Below are positions 26,770-35,704 of a stretch of 64,000 nt of DNA, piece after piece. Source of the DNA: Pseudoalteromonas shioyasakiensis (GTDB taxonomy: Bacteria; Pseudomonadota; Gammaproteobacteria; Enterobacterales; Alteromonadaceae); the NCBI GenBank assembly GCA_013391845.1, contig CP058414.1, positions 3,148,501 to 3,212,500 of the forward strand, read 5' to 3'. The notes below the pieces were generated by a model that was not told the origin of the DNA, searched no databases, and worked only from the letters and a program-made list of their open reading frames with translations. Made by a program: the position numbers and the translations under genes. Each line of letters starts with the position of its first letter. Within the stretch, counting starts at the first letter, position 1.

Positions 26770-29448
26770 TTAAAATTCAGCTGTGAAGCCGAGCATATAA
26801 GTACGTCCACTTGTAGTCGTGTTATATGCTCTGTCATGTGAGTCGCTATAGAAAACTTCTCGCTCATTTGTCAGGTTAATACCTTCAAAACTTAACTTCA
26901 CACTATCTGTTAACTGATAAAATGCTGAGAAATCAATATACGTTGTACTGTGGAAACCACTTTCGTCTTGATCGCCACTTGATGACGCTCCTGAAATATA
27001 AGGGCTACGATATGCTGCTGACACTCTCGCTCCCCATGAATCAACTTCATAATAAAGAGTAAAGTTATAGCTATTTTTAGATAAGCCAGTGAATGGCTTA
27101 GTTTGGTTATTACCCTCAACACCATAAATATCACGATATAAAGCTTCACCATCTGCATACGTGTAGTTTGCAACGACACCCAGATTGCTGAACGGAGCAC
27201 TTAAAAAATCAAAGTCTCTTGAAAAGGCAAGTTCAGCACCTTTAATTTTTGATGAATCCATATTTTCAGGTCGTTGCAGATAGAAGATACTATCCATTGA
27301 TTTATCCGCTGGTAGCAACTCTTCAGGTAAACCTAATGATGAATAAACGACCTCAGTTGTAGTGCTTACAATAAAGTTATCAATATCTTTGTAATAAAAC
27401 GCAGCTGATGCGTACCCAACATCCTCAAAGTACCATTCAAACGAGGTATCAAAACTAATTGACTCAAACGGCTCAAGTTCAGGATTACCCATGTTAACGC
27501 TAGTAATCGCTTCACCGGAGGTTTGAGAAACAGTTGCGTTATAACTTAACGCGCCTAACGAAGGACGGGTGATATTTTTGCTAGCAGAAAAACGCCATAA
27601 AATATCTTCATCTAACTCATAAACCATGTTCAAGGTAGGTAATACATCAGAGTAATTTCTAGTCGATTCAATATCGATACCATTTGAAACACCCGAGGCT
27701 TGAATTTCTGTATCAAAGTAACGTAAACCAGTGCTCACATGTAAAGGCTTACCAGCAAGTGAACTTTCAAATTGATACTCCGCATAAACTGCTTGAGTTG
27801 TTTCACTCACTGGAGATTTTTTATTTTCAGTAAGATCTGAAGCGTCAATTTTATAATCAGATAGGTCATAAAAATCGAGTAATGCTTTTAAGTCACCTTG
27901 TACCCATTGATGTTCTGGATGCTGAGTGAACACGTTTACAAGACTATCATCTAAAGCAAGGATACCATTGTTCTGACTAGCAATATTTTGCGCATTACTT
28001 TGTGTAAGCTGATACGCACTATTTTCAAACTTCTTGTAATTTAACCCAAATTTTAATGTCCCTGAGTCACCCACTAAATAAGTGAAATCAACTTTAGCCG
28101 TATCAAAATCGTTCGTTATGTAGTTTTCTTGAAGATAAATGTCCTTTATCTCAAAATGATCTCGACTCGTCGGATCAAAATTCGGCGAGTAACTAAGGCC
28201 ATAAAATCTGTCTTGGGTAAAATCAGTAATAATGTCAACTTTACGTTTTGCATGAATATTAGACTTTTGAACTCGTGGTTGATTAAAATCGGAAGAACTC
28301 GTGCCAACAAGCGCCTTCATGCTCAGCTCATCATTTAATGACCAATCCAGAGTTAGTGTATATTGATCAAATACAGATTCGTTATATCTTGCTGAATTTT
28401 CATTACGCCACGTTGCATCCGCATAACTTGCATAGATAACTTCCTTTTGCCCATCATTATCAATCCACTGCAAATCTTTAACTGTTTTATTATCTTTTAC
28501 TGCGGAGTGATGTTCATTTTGCTCGTTTTCTAATTTTGCATGTAAAACATCGAGAGTTAAACTTAAGTCATCACTTGGTTTAAATTGAAGAGCAGCTGTA
28601 ACACCCAATCTTTTTTGATTATTGTTCCATAAAGAGTACCTATGGCCTCTTGGGAACCAAAGTTCTCCAGAATCCAATTCAGCTTGAAGTTCAGTATTAC
28701 TTTCATCTGCCGCTGACTTCCCACCTTCTTTACGCCAACGAGTTGTATTTGTACCGAACTCAGTTGTTGATCGCTCACTGTAAGCTACTGAAGCTAATGC
28801 ACCGAAATCACCCCAAGTATTTGAAAGTAAACCGGCAAAACGAGGGTCTGTTTCTTCGCTGTTGTCGTTATAACCGCCATTAACTGAAATCGCTCCTTTA
28901 GCCCCATCATAATCAAATGGTTTAGCTGAATACAAACCTACAGTACCACCTATACCACCTTCTTCTTGTTCAGCAGAAAATGTTTTATTAACATCGATAC
29001 GGTTGAACAGTTCTGCTGCGAACACATTAAAATCAAAACCACGCGTTCGGCTTACACCACCTTTTGCATCCATTGGCGATGATGATGTTCCCATAGCCTC
29101 CATGCCATTTACTTGTACTCGAGTAAAATCAGGGCCGAGACCACGTAAAGATATCTGCCTCCCCTCACCAGCTTCACGAGTAATAGTTACTCCGGGTACG
29201 CGTTGAAGCGCATCTGCTAAGTTCAAATCAGGGAAATCTGCAATATCCTCTGCCAAAATTGAGTCCCTAGCAATAATTGCCTCTCTTTTCATATCTTTTG
29301 CTTTGATAAGAGAGCGTCTGAAAGAAGTGACTTGTATCACTTCCATATCAGTTAATTGCTCATTAGCTTGAGCTGCAACTTGTGGAGCAGTGCTTAACGC
29401 CGAAAAAATAGCGCTTGAGAGTATACTTTTCTTTAATAGAGTATTCAT
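26770..29448 (-). CDS. TonB-dependent receptor (no signalling domain)
   Basis: 892 residues: signal peptide to about residue 27, TonB box near EVIQVTSFRRSL (33-45), plug (about 50-175: ILAEDIADFPDLNLADALQR, GVTITREAGEGRQISLRGLG) and a 22-strand barrel ending in the aromatic residue F of AEF. It lacks the STN domain present in its close relative at 20800-23748, so it can transport but not signal. Being first in the leftward series, it is probably switched on by the ECF sigma factor of the same locus. It transports an unidentified large substrate. Confidence 0.92.
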   Translation of the reverse strand: MNTLLKKSILSSAIFSALSTAPQVAAQANEQLTDMEVIQVTSFRRSLIKAKDMKREAIIARDSILAEDIADFPDLNLADALQRVPGVTITREAGEGRQISLRGLGPDFTRVQVNGMEAMGTSSSPMDAKGGVSRTRGFDFNVFAAELFNRIDVNKTFSAEQEEGGIGGTVGLYSAKPFDYDGAKGAISVNGGYNDNSEETDPRFAGLLSNTWGDFGALASVAYSERSTTEFGTNTTRWRKEGGKSAADESNTELQAELDSGELWFPRGHRYSLWNNNQKRLGVTAALQFKPSDDLSLTLDVLHAKLENEQNEHHSAVKDNKTVKDLQWIDNDGQKEVIYASYADATWRNENSARYNESVFDQYTLTLDWSLNDELSMKALVGTSSSDFNQPRVQKSNIHAKRKVDIITDFTQDRFYGLSYSPNFDPTSRDHFEIKDIYLQENYITNDFDTAKVDFTYLVGDSGTLKFGLNYKKFENSAYQLTQSNAQNIASQNNGILALDDSLVNVFTQHPEHQWVQGDLKALLDFYDLSDYKIDASDLTENKKSPVSETTQAVYAEYQFESSLAGKPLHVSTGLRYFDTEIQASGVSNGIDIESTRNYSDVLPTLNMVYELDEDILWRFSASKNITRPSLGALSYNATVSQTSGEAITSVNMGNPELEPFESISFDTSFEWYFEDVGYASAAFYYKDIDNFIVSTTTEVVYSSLGLPEELLPADKSMDSIFYLQRPENMDSSKIKGAELAFSRDFDFLSAPFSNLGVVANYTYADGEALYRDIYGVEGNNQTKPFTGLSKNSYNFTLYYEVDSWGARVSAAYRSPYISGASSSGDQDESGFHSTTYIDFSAFYQLTDSVKLSFEGINLTNEREVFYSDSHDRAYNTTTSGRTYMLGFTAEF

Positions 29449-29919
29449 AAAAGTTCCGTGTTACTAATATAGTTATTAAATGACTGAACACTCTTAAAGA
29501 GCTTTTTTTTACAAAAAGCAGACAATTTTTATGATGAACAATTTGTGACAGACAAAGCTACACGCATTGCCATTTTATATTTACTAGGGTTATTTATTAT
29601 TAAGGCTGGCTTTCGGTTGGGCTCAGCTTAAAAATAATACATGAGCTTAAATTGGCCCCTGATTCGTCATTGGACTTTTTAGCAAGGATGAAAAGGCCAA
29701 AAAATAGACAAATCGGAGTTTGTCTATTTTTTATAGGTTTGTCTAAATTTTAGATGTCGCTACATGCTCCGACGGGCAGTACTGGCGGCACAGATTGCAT
29801 AGTTAATCCTAAAATTCCTATGCGTAGTTGGACCTCATTGCATTATTACTCCATAATACTTTTCAATTCGGTCAAAATTTATCCCCTTCTCATCGTTGAA
29901 CCAAGGTTCAGAACTGACT
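29449..29919. other. Gene-free spacer at the left edge of the foreign segment
   Basis: Holds the receptor promoter (29449-29600), the hairpin at 29699-29732, and then more GC-rich sequence from about 29750 leading into the AraC gene. The base composition changes here, so the left boundary of the transferred DNA probably lies between 29733 and 29890. Confidence 0.6.
29699..29732. terminator. Strong hairpin terminator at the edge of the foreign segment
   Basis: AAAAAATAGACAAA and TTTGTCTATTTTTT pair perfectly (14 bp) around TCGGAG. No gene ends nearby on the plus strand, so it is either the relic of a lost gene or an insulator between the two divergent transcription units. Confidence 0.75.
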
Positions 29920-30765
29920 ATGTCTAATATTACAACCACCGATCTGAGCACAGCCCGAGACATTGATGACATCCCCCGACCTGTGGTTGCTCTGAGCGCT
30001 ACATCGGTAACAAAGGGCTGGGAACAAGCCCGTCATCAGCATCACAAGGCGCAACTGATTTACTCCGTTCGCGGTATTCTCAACTGCGAAATTGAAGACG
30101 GAGTCTGGATTGTGCCACCGCAATGTGCAGTATGGATACCGGGAAACTTGCCCCATTCATCCCGAGGCACGGGTGAAACGGAATGTTATTGCCTGTTCGT
30201 CGAGCCTGATGCCACACCGGATCTGCCAAAAACCTGCTGCACGATTGCAGTATCACCGCTGCTACGTGAATTGTTGCTCAAGGTGGCTGGCTTTCCCAAA
30301 TTGTATGAACTCGGGAGCCGGGAAGAGCGGCTGATCGCTACGTTATTGGATGAGTTGGCGGCAGCTCCGGTAGAAAACCTCCATCTACCTATGCCGCGCG
30401 ATCCGCGATTACGTCAGCTCGCCGAGATGCTACTGGCCAGCCCTTCAGACAAAACATTGAAGGGGGACTGGGCTACCCGCATCGGTATGAGTGAACGCAA
30501 TATGAGTCGGTTGCTGCTGAACGAAATCGGCATGAGCTTCGGACGTTGGCGTCGACAACTGCATGTGATCCTTGCACTTCAACGTCTGAGCAAAGGCGAA
30601 AGCGTGCAGACAGTTGCGTTGGAGTTGGGTTACGAAAATGCCAGCGGCTTCGTCACCATGTTCCGCAAGGCCGTCGGTAAACCACCTGCTCGATACATCT
30701 CAGAACGAATGAGCAACGCGGAAACGACTGCTGTGCCAGGCATTGTGCTTTCTGACATAACCTGA
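29920..30765 (+). CDS. AraC family transcriptional regulator with cupin domain
   Basis: About 281 residues from the ATG at 29920; an upstream in-frame TTG at 29896 is less likely. N-terminal cupin (about 25-125: HQHHKAQLIYSVRGILNCEI, AVWIPGNLPHSSRG) and C-terminal AraC helix-turn-helix pair (about 175-275: WATRIGMSERNMSRLL, VALELGYENASGFVTMFRKA). The gene is noticeably richer in GC and in codons such as CTG and CGC than genes on either side. It precedes the siderophore receptor on the same strand and may activate it, as several AraC regulators do for siderophore uptake, but that is inference. Confidence 0.88.
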   Translation: MSNITTTDLSTARDIDDIPRPVVALSATSVTKGWEQARHQHHKAQLIYSVRGILNCEIEDGVWIVPPQCAVWIPGNLPHSSRGTGETECYCLFVEPDATPDLPKTCCTIAVSPLLRELLLKVAGFPKLYELGSREERLIATLLDELAAAPVENLHLPMPRDPRLRQLAEMLLASPSDKTLKGDWATRIGMSERNMSRLLLNEIGMSFGRWRRQLHVILALQRLSKGESVQTVALELGYENASGFVTMFRKAVGKPPARYISERMSNAETTAVPGIVLSDIT

Positions 30766-31248
30766 TAGGAGTTCCCGCCAGCACCGTTCCCATGCTTTCG
30801 TCAATGGTGAATGATGGACAGCCCACTGGCATCGGTGCAATCAGTAACCCCTCACAGAATTAATATCCCCACGGCTACCTTGCTGGAGCTGCTGCGAAGT
30901 CTCTATAAGACACTAATGCCTAAAATTCCGCTATCAAAATCAGAGCGAATCCGTGGTTTTGATATCGGTGTCTGGCAGGATAGACCTTTTCTGTATTAAT
31001 CACGGATTCCATATTTGGCAAACCAAGCACGCTGGGTTGAAGAATAGCAGACCAGAAGAAAGCACAATCGACCTGCACGATGGGGATTCCACATGGCGAA
31101 ATCAAGTCAATTCATTTTTCAGTAAGGCCAAAAACAGTGAGGCAAATATATTTGGCCGAAATGAATAACAATCAGGCCTAATTACACCATTACACCCAGG
31201 CAATTTTATTATTAAATAAAGCCTCTAATTGAAAATGAGTATTATTAA
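30766..31248. other. Gene-free spacer between AraC gene and siderophore receptor
   Basis: About 480 bases with only short overlapping frames, none with a recognisable protein. An inverted pair GAATCCGTG (30947-30955) / CACGGATTC (31001-31009) could be a hairpin or the ends of an element relic. The last 20 bases hold the candidate Fur site. Confidence 0.55.
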
Positions 31249-31249
31249 A
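31231..31249 (+). promoter_or_regulatory. Candidate Fur box overlapping the receptor start
   Basis: GAAAATGAGTATTATTAAA agrees with the classical 19-base Fur consensus at about 13 positions (counted by eye). It ends at the A of the start codon, which would block both transcription and translation initiation under iron-replete conditions. Confidence 0.4.
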
Positions 31250-33483
31250 TGAGTTATAGCAAAACTATAAGGAAGCTTCGTGGGGAAATTGAGAAGAGCA
31301 CACCCAGCACCGTACTTAGCTCTGTTGTTGCGGCGATAGTCCTCATCAGCACTCAGAGCGTATGCGCCAGTGAATCAGGGCAACTACAAAACAAGGATGG
31401 GGATAAAACGTCTAAGAAAACGGTAAACATGCCAATTATAACGGTAATAGGTGAAGGTACTAACGCCTACACCATGGGTGAGACTGCAGCGGCGACGGGC
31501 CTGCCGCTGTCGCTGCAGGAAACGCCAAATGCAGTAACGGTGATCACGCGCCAGCGCATAGATGATCAACAGTTGAATTCAGTGCAGGATGTGCTGGACA
31601 ACACCACGGGCATCACGTTGAACCAGTCCGACAGTGAGCGCACGAGTTTCTATTCTCGCGGGTTCTTGATCAACAACGTTCAGTACGACGGTATTCCCAT
31701 CGCCGTCGGCGATGTCGTCAATGGCAGCGGCATTGGTTCGCTCAATACCGCGTTCTACGAGCGGGTCGAAGTCGTGCGCGGTGGCTCCGGTTTGCTGACG
31801 GGCACCGGCAATCCCTCGGCCGCCATCAACCTGGTGCGCAAACGCCCAACCCGTGACTTCTCGGCAGCCGCCTCAATTGGTGCGGGAAGCTGGGACACTT
31901 ATTGGGGCTTGACCGACCTATCGATGCCGTTGGCCGAAGATGGTCGTATTCGCGCCCGTATCGTGGGAACGTATCAAGACGGACATTCGTATCTCGACGA
32001 CTACAAGCCGGAGCGGAAAGGGTTCTACGGTATCATCGAGGCGGATCTAACCAAGGACACCACGTTGAGCCTAGGTTATGACTATCAGAGCATCATGCCG
32101 AAGGGGGCGACCTGGGGTGGTTTGCCGTTATGGTTTAGCGACGGTACACAGGCGGAGTATTCTCGCGGCAAGAACTATGCGCAAGAGTGGAGCCACTGGG
32201 ACAACACCCTCAAGACGGCGTTTGCCGAGATAGCGCATGTCTTCGATAATGGCTGGAATATTAAAGCCACCGCTAACCAGTACCGCACAGAATTCGATGC
32301 CGAATTGCTTGGTCTGGTCGGCCGCCCCGATCGTGAGACAGGCCTAGGCTTTTTTCCTTACGGGGCCTATCCGGTCGCGCTGGCATCCGGCGGTCGCAGT
32401 CGTCAAAATACCTTCGATGTGATGGCAAGCGGCCCCTTCGAATTGCAGGGGCGCAAACACGATTTAGTGGTGGGGGCGACAAGTTCACGCCGCACATCTC
32501 GCCAAGCGGATATTTCACCATTCTATGTCAGCACTGCAGCAGTCAATGTCTATGACTTGAGTCCAGCCCATCCCCGACCTGACTTCGAGACCATGGCTTC
32601 GGTACCGACCCATACCCGAGTCAAGCAGAGCGGTATTTATAGCGCAGCCCGGTTTTCGCTGGCCGATCCGCTAAAACTCATTATCGGCGGCCGCTTCAGT
32701 AACTACGAAATCGACGACGTCAGTGGTACCTCATTGCACTACAAAAAGAGCGGTGAATTCACCCCGTATGCAGGCTTGGTCTACGACATTAACAAAACCT
32801 ATTCGAGCTACGTCAGCTACACGAGCATATTCAATCCGCAAACCGACTATCGCGACAGCAGCGGCAATGTGCTCACGCCGTCAAAGGGAAAAACCAAGGA
32901 AATCGGCCTCAAAGGTGCTTACATGGATGGGCGTCTGAATGCGTCGGTGGCCTTGTTCGACACCAAACTGAACAACGCGGCGCAGGTGGTCGCCGGAAGT
33001 TATACCCCTGGCGGTGCCCAAGCTTATAAGGGCGCTGATGGAACGAAATCACGGGGAATCGAGTTGGACTTGCAGGGTGAGCTGGCACTAGGTTGGAACA
33101 TCTACGCAGGTATCACTCATTTCACAGCGGAAGATGGCGATGGCGTGCGTCTGAATTCAAAACTACCGCGCACTACGGCCCAACTTTTCAATACCTACCA
33201 GTTGCCCGGAGACTGGCACTCATTGACGCTCGGTGGCGGGATTAAATGGCAAAGCCGCTTCTACCAAACGCCCAATACCGGGACGAGCACATTGGGTGGG
33301 GAACAGGGTTCCTATGCTTTGGTATCACTGATGGGACGTTACGACATCACCCAGAAGTTCGATCTGTCAATCAACCTTAACAATCTTTTCGACAAGAAGT
33401 ATGCGCTACAGAAGGGAGACTTCGACACCGTAAGCTACGGCGCACCGCGCAACGTTATGTTAACACTGAACTACAAGTTGTGA
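31249..33483 (+). CDS. TonB-dependent siderophore receptor (FpvA/FhuE-like)
   Basis: 744 residues with an N-terminal signal region (to about residue 40, VCASES), TonB-box region near ITVIGEG, plug (about 80-200: ETPNAVTVITRQRIDDQQLN, DVLDNTTGITLNQSD, FYSRGFLINNVQYDG, VEVVRGGSGLLTGTGNPSA) and a barrel ending in LTLNYKL. The plug motifs are those of hydroxamate/pyoverdine siderophore receptors. There is no STN domain. Codon use is GC-rich like the AraC gene, unlike the other receptors in this window, so the segment looks acquired, perhaps from a Pseudomonas- or Acinetobacter-like donor (inference). Two small genes follow in the same direction. Confidence 0.92.
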   Translation: MSYSKTIRKLRGEIEKSTPSTVLSSVVAAIVLISTQSVCASESGQLQNKDGDKTSKKTVNMPIITVIGEGTNAYTMGETAAATGLPLSLQETPNAVTVITRQRIDDQQLNSVQDVLDNTTGITLNQSDSERTSFYSRGFLINNVQYDGIPIAVGDVVNGSGIGSLNTAFYERVEVVRGGSGLLTGTGNPSAAINLVRKRPTRDFSAAASIGAGSWDTYWGLTDLSMPLAEDGRIRARIVGTYQDGHSYLDDYKPERKGFYGIIEADLTKDTTLSLGYDYQSIMPKGATWGGLPLWFSDGTQAEYSRGKNYAQEWSHWDNTLKTAFAEIAHVFDNGWNIKATANQYRTEFDAELLGLVGRPDRETGLGFFPYGAYPVALASGGRSRQNTFDVMASGPFELQGRKHDLVVGATSSRRTSRQADISPFYVSTAAVNVYDLSPAHPRPDFETMASVPTHTRVKQSGIYSAARFSLADPLKLIIGGRFSNYEIDDVSGTSLHYKKSGEFTPYAGLVYDINKTYSSYVSYTSIFNPQTDYRDSSGNVLTPSKGKTKEIGLKGAYMDGRLNASVALFDTKLNNAAQVVAGSYTPGGAQAYKGADGTKSRGIELDLQGELALGWNIYAGITHFTAEDGDGVRLNSKLPRTTAQLFNTYQLPGDWHSLTLGGGIKWQSRFYQTPNTGTSTLGGEQGSYALVSLMGRYDITQKFDLSINLNNLFDKKYALQKGDFDTVSYGAPRNVMLTLNYKL

Positions 33484-33542
33484 GTGTGGCCTTTATAGCA
33501 CATTCGCTCTTGCTAATACCTAACTTAATAAGAGAGAAAACT

Positions 33543-33998
33543 ATGTCATCCCCATCTAATCTATACCAACGCTACCCTACAGCTCCCCAACAACAGAACA
33601 GGGTTGCCCTATTTTGGCTGACCACCTGCGTGGGTGCCGTGCTTTTTGTCACCTTCCAGTTGTTCTTTTACGTCAACGGCTTTGTGAGAGCACATGGAGT
33701 AACGCCGACGATGACGTTTGAGCCCAACGTACTGTGGGTATTCCCCACATTTTATGGTTGTTGGATCATCACCGTGCTTATTGCGCTGATCGGAACCCGC
33801 AAGGCGCTGTGGGTAGCGCTGGTTCTCGGTAGTCTGATGGTTGTCCTAAATACTCTCGGCGGGATCGCCGATGGGGTTCGCGACGGTTGGTACGTTGCTT
33901 TCTCCGCCGTTTTTTTCATCACCTTGCCCGGTGTCCTTGCTATTGTGACCACCTGGCGTCAACTCAAAAGCAAAGGAGTACAAAATGTCGATGAATAG
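33543..33998 (+). CDS. Small four-helix membrane protein in the siderophore segment
   Basis: 151 residues from the ATG at 33543, preceded by AGAGAG; a longer frame starting at 33480 overlaps the receptor stop and adds a non-native N-terminus. Hydrophobic segments lie at about 24-45, 68-85, 90-110 and 118-137. I do not recognise the family. Small membrane proteins often accompany siderophore receptors and help in inner-membrane uptake or iron release, but no known motif supports that here. Overlaps the next gene by 14 bases, so the two are translationally coupled. Confidence 0.7.
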   Translation: MSSPSNLYQRYPTAPQQQNRVALFWLTTCVGAVLFVTFQLFFYVNGFVRAHGVTPTMTFEPNVLWVFPTFYGCWIITVLIALIGTRKALWVALVLGSLMVVLNTLGGIADGVRDGWYVAFSAVFFITLPGVLAIVTTWRQLKSKGVQNVDE

Positions 33999-34392
33999 CA
34001 CAAACTTCCCCTTCGTCTGGATGAGCTTTTCGCATGAGCCGGAACATGACCACGAGAAGGACTTTGAAGCATTCGAGGCCAATTTGCAGCGCGGCGAACC
34101 CTTCGTGATATTGACCGATACCGCACCTGCTGAAGACCATGCGCACTCACCGGAAGACAAAAGACGCACTGCGTTTTGGTTGAAAGAGCACAAGGCGGAA
34201 TTACGCGAGCTGGTTCTGGCCATGATTCTGATTGAACCCAGCCAAGCCAAACGTCTTGCCATCAAGGCGTTTGCAATGCTTTTCGCCAAGTTCTGGGGCT
34301 ACCCGTTAATGCTTGCCTCGTCGCACGAGGACGCGATGGAGATTGCCAAGGGACTGCTTTCTGGGCAATCCACATCATCCCCTGCGTCTTAG
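33985..34392 (+). CDS. Small soluble protein of unknown function in the siderophore segment
   Basis: 135 residues; AAGGAG seven bases upstream decides the start inside the end of the previous gene. Acidic and His-rich near the N-terminus (SHEPEHDHEKDFEAFEA), then RGEPFVILTD, a KRRTAFWLKEHKAELRELV helix and a hydrophobic AFAMLFAKFWGYPLMLA stretch. The alternation resembles a small alpha/beta fold (STAS/SpoIIAA-like is conceivable) but I cannot name it. Its place directly behind a siderophore receptor suggests a role in siderophore handling or regulation. Confidence 0.65.
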   Translation: MSMNSTNFPFVWMSFSHEPEHDHEKDFEAFEANLQRGEPFVILTDTAPAEDHAHSPEDKRRTAFWLKEHKAELRELVLAMILIEPSQAKRLAIKAFAMLFAKFWGYPLMLASSHEDAMEIAKGLLSGQSTSSPAS

Positions 34393-34434
34393 CACAAATG
34401 GCCTGTTGTTGATATCATCAAGAAGACCGATACC

Positions 34435-34456
34435 GCCGGAGAGCCCATTCTCCGGC
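34435..34456 (+). terminator. GC-rich hairpin after the siderophore segment genes
   Basis: GCCGGAGA and TCTCCGGC form an 8-bp stem around GCCCAT, about 43 bases past the last gene. No T run follows, so termination is not certain. The composition falls back to AT-rich soon after, which puts the right edge of the foreign segment near 34460-34680. Confidence 0.5.
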
Positions 34457-34683
34457 AACCCCTTGGCCGACCATGAAGAGAGGAAATGCCTTTCTTGTAA
34501 GTTGTAGTAGCTCATATTTGATCTTACAATTCCGATAAATAGGTTTGAACTTTATCTGGCAGGCAGCTATGAGCCAGAAGCAGATGGCCGGACAAGCTCG
34601 TTTTTGGACAGTAGTGAGTTAGAGCTGAAGGACGGCTTTGTGCCATTTGCGGACTGTCGTAACCTTAGACTCTTGTTAGCCAT

Positions 34684-35403
34684 TTACTCTGGTAGTGAAA
34701 ATGTGAACTCTTGATAGTCGTGTTCTTTAGTCAGTGCTGAGGCTGTATTTTCAAAGTGCTGTAAAAAAAATTCAGACTCTACTGAATCAGGTGTCACATG
34801 CTCTTTCACAAATGGGTGCAATGCAATTCCTGCATTCAGAGACAAAGGCACAAAGTTGAAAAATATTTGAGATTTACTGAAACCTAAAGATTTTGCCTCT
34901 TCTTCAAATTTATCTGCATTTAAATAGTTACGAATTAGATCTCTAGCATTAGCTCTCAATCTTGATTCATTTCGTGGCAAAGTTAACAAATCGTCTAAAT
35001 CAGACCAAGATAGAGGTATATCAAAGTACCCTCCACCTTCTTCCTCTTCAGGTACAACAGAATTTACGTATAGATACTTCTTTTTGTTTGTAGGCTTTTC
35101 ACAAACTTGATTATGGTAGTTCCATAAACTTCTAATTCTGTTTGCTTTGTTATGGTGGCGAGCATTGCGAATTGCCAGAATTATGCAAAGTTCAGGGACT
35201 GAATACCAATCTACTGGCTTTCCTAATTCTTGCGCCATCAAATCATATAAATTATGGAATGCATTTAATTTTGCGTTAATTGCAGTTTCCACAGTACCCA
35301 CGGCTTCTGCTCTATCAATATCAATTAATTGTTTTAATCTTTGATTCGATTCAAGCAGAACTCTAAACGTTTGAGTCAGGTCTTCGAAGGAATGGGTAAG
35401 CAT
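34684..35403 (-). CDS. Orphan protein with HEPN-like Rx4H motif, unknown function
   Basis: 239 residues, no signal peptide or membrane helix, mostly helical. The segment AIRNARHHNKANRIRS holds Arg79-x4-His84, the pattern of HEPN nuclease active sites, after a helix-rich N-terminal half; this is a weak single-motif match. GGAG lies five bases upstream of the ATG. The gene is alone on its strand between a foreign segment and a group II intron, and a perfect 11-bp palindrome lies in its upstream region. HEPN proteins often act as RNases in toxin-antitoxin or anti-phage systems, but no antitoxin partner is visible. The function is therefore open. Confidence 0.65.
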   Translation of the reverse strand: MLTHSFEDLTQTFRVLLESNQRLKQLIDIDRAEAVGTVETAINAKLNAFHNLYDLMAQELGKPVDWYSVPELCIILAIRNARHHNKANRIRSLWNYHNQVCEKPTNKKKYLYVNSVVPEEEEGGGYFDIPLSWSDLDDLLTLPRNESRLRANARDLIRNYLNADKFEEEAKSLGFSKSQIFFNFVPLSLNAGIALHPFVKEHVTPDSVESEFFLQHFENTASALTKEHDYQEFTFSLPE

Positions 35404-35448
35404 ATAAACTCCGTACGTATGAATTAATGGCTAACAGCTTATTGAACA

Positions 35449-35480
35449 CCGTTTTGGTGGTTTATAACACACCAAAACGG
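35449..35480. promoter_or_regulatory. Perfect palindrome upstream of the HEPN-like gene
   Basis: CCGTTTTGGTG and CACCAAAACGG (11 bp each) flank a 10-base loop, 46 bases upstream of the start codon. It has the look of an operator for an autoregulator, or of a strong hairpin. AT-rich sequence with no gene continues to 35680. Confidence 0.55.
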
Positions 35481-35704
35481 CGTATATTACATACCCCGAT
35501 AATTTCACCAATAATTTCCTTTGTAAACAAGTAATTAAAATAGCGAGATATTAAGCATGTTATTTTTCCCCAAAGCGGCGTTTAATAATGTTATCGAACA
35601 GAATTAGGCTCTTACTCAAAGAAGTAATAATAAATTTAACTTTTCAGTGTCCGCTCCTCGCTCAAAGCTGCCCTTAGAGCATTTACGTTAACTCGTTTTG
35701 GGGC

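Noticed and set aside
30811..31168. Two 60-70-codon frames between the AraC gene and the siderophore receptor
   Set aside because: They overlap each other and a minus-strand frame, lack ribosome sites and resemble nothing known. They may be relics but are not supported as genes.
34600..35700. Integron cassette or attC sites around the HEPN-like gene
   Set aside because: GGCTAACAAG-like words flank the gene and CGTTAACT lies before the intron, but none fits the attC core consensus at all positions, the orientation is inconsistent, and there is no integrase gene.
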